Below are positions 38,028 to 38,240 of a DNA stretch of 38,240 nt, piece after piece. The stretch is from Sphaerisporangium cinnabarinum (GTDB lineage Bacteria > Actinomycetota > Actinomycetes > Actinomycetales > Cellulomonadaceae), in the NCBI GenBank assembly GCA_003052455.1, contig QAPD01000034.1, positions 1 through 38,240 of the forward strand, in the 5' to 3' direction. The position numbers and the translations under genes were made by a program. Under the pieces are notes generated by a model that made no database searches, was not told the origin of the DNA, and saw only the letters and a program-made list of their open reading frames with translations. Every line of letters begins with the position of its first letter. Positions within the stretch are counted from its first letter, which is position 1.

Positions 38028-38240
38028 CTTGTTAGTCAATGCCAAATTTTTTGTCCCTGTGGCATGGCTGGCCTGGTTGCCCGTCGGGTGGTTGGGTTGG
38101 TTGTGTCTGGGATTCCTTTGGTTGATTTCGGAAGATGATGTCATCTTTCGTGTTGATGCCAGTTTTGTGAACCCTGTTGGGGTTCGCTTCGTATGGATTG
38201 TTCACTGCCGGGCTTCGGTTTGGTGGTGGGCGTTGTTCAT

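Larger units (their letters stand above)
37729..38240 (+). other. leader of an rRNA operon (16S gene lies beyond the window)
   Basis: There is no protein gene in this stretch. From about 37985 the GC content falls clearly below that of the coding regions and T-rich tracts appear, as is usual in rRNA leaders. Small hairpins are AAGATGA/TCATCTT (38132-38147) and GAACCC/GGGTTC (38169-38185). The 16S start motif GAGTTTGATC is not reached, so the gene must begin just to the right. The segment CCAAATTTTTTGTCCCTGTGG (38042-38062) may form part of the RNase III processing stem. Confidence 0.8.

Noticed and set aside
38030-38240. Start of the 16S rRNA gene within the window
   Set aside because: The conserved GAGTTTGATCCTGGCTCAG start is not present up to the last base; only the leader is included.

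Overview
The window is chromosomal DNA of a very GC-rich (roughly 70-75 %) actinobacterium. Codon use, TAGCGT/TAGGCT-type -10 boxes, several apparently leaderless genes, F420 biosynthesis genes, an S8 protease with an actinobacterial signal peptide and the form of the rRNA leader at the right end all fit order Micrococcales, most likely the Cellulomonadaceae/Promicromonosporaceae (for example a Cellulosimicrobium-like organism). The family is inferred by eye. I found 32 protein genes and the leader of an rRNA operon. There are no insertion sequences, prophage, CRISPR arrays or tRNAs.

Left part (1-9133). A single-pass membrane protein is followed by a tight seven-gene operon (1787-9133) of the ebo type: an inositol-3-phosphate-synthase-like cyclase, the UbiA-type prenyltransferase EboC, a TIM-barrel isomerase, EboA, the TatD-like hydrolase EboB, the TIM-barrel protein EboE and the phosphodiesterase-like protein EboF. 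Most genes overlap by 1-4 bases, and one promoter with a palindromic operator lies in front. Ebo clusters are known from cyanobacteria, where they are needed to move the scytonemin monomer to the periplasm, and from algal endosymbionts. Here the usual dehydroquinate-synthase-like EboD is absent and an inositol phosphate cyclase heads the operon, so a prenylated or otherwise modified cyclitol is a reasonable guess for the product. This is the most interesting system in the window.

Middle part (9144-25383). An alpha/beta hydrolase, a small membrane protein, a DUF4241 protein and a large secreted subtilase lie on the minus strand. The subtilase is divergent from a secreted I36-type (beta/gamma-crystallin-like) inhibitor gene, followed by an OsmC peroxidase. 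A sugar-nucleotide-epimerase-like SDR and a TetR regulator lie leftward. TetR is divergent from a two-gene operon encoding a degenerate ABC ATPase and a YhgE/Pip membrane protein, and two near-identical palindromic operators lie between them. A giant FAD/4Fe-4S dehydrogenase of the Dld/YdiJ type follows.

Right part (25384-38240). This holds a DUF6174-like lipoprotein, a MocR regulator divergent from an aldo-keto reductase, a GNAT acetyltransferase, a nitroreductase convergent with cofC-cofD (coenzyme F420), a thiamine-binding-type small protein, a protein joining a degenerate NucS-like nuclease domain to a RAMA modified-DNA reader domain, an Asp/Glu racemase-like protein, a DrrAB-type ABC exporter and a divergent WYL regulator. 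The last 540 bases are the promoters and leader of an rRNA operon; the 16S gene itself starts beyond the window.
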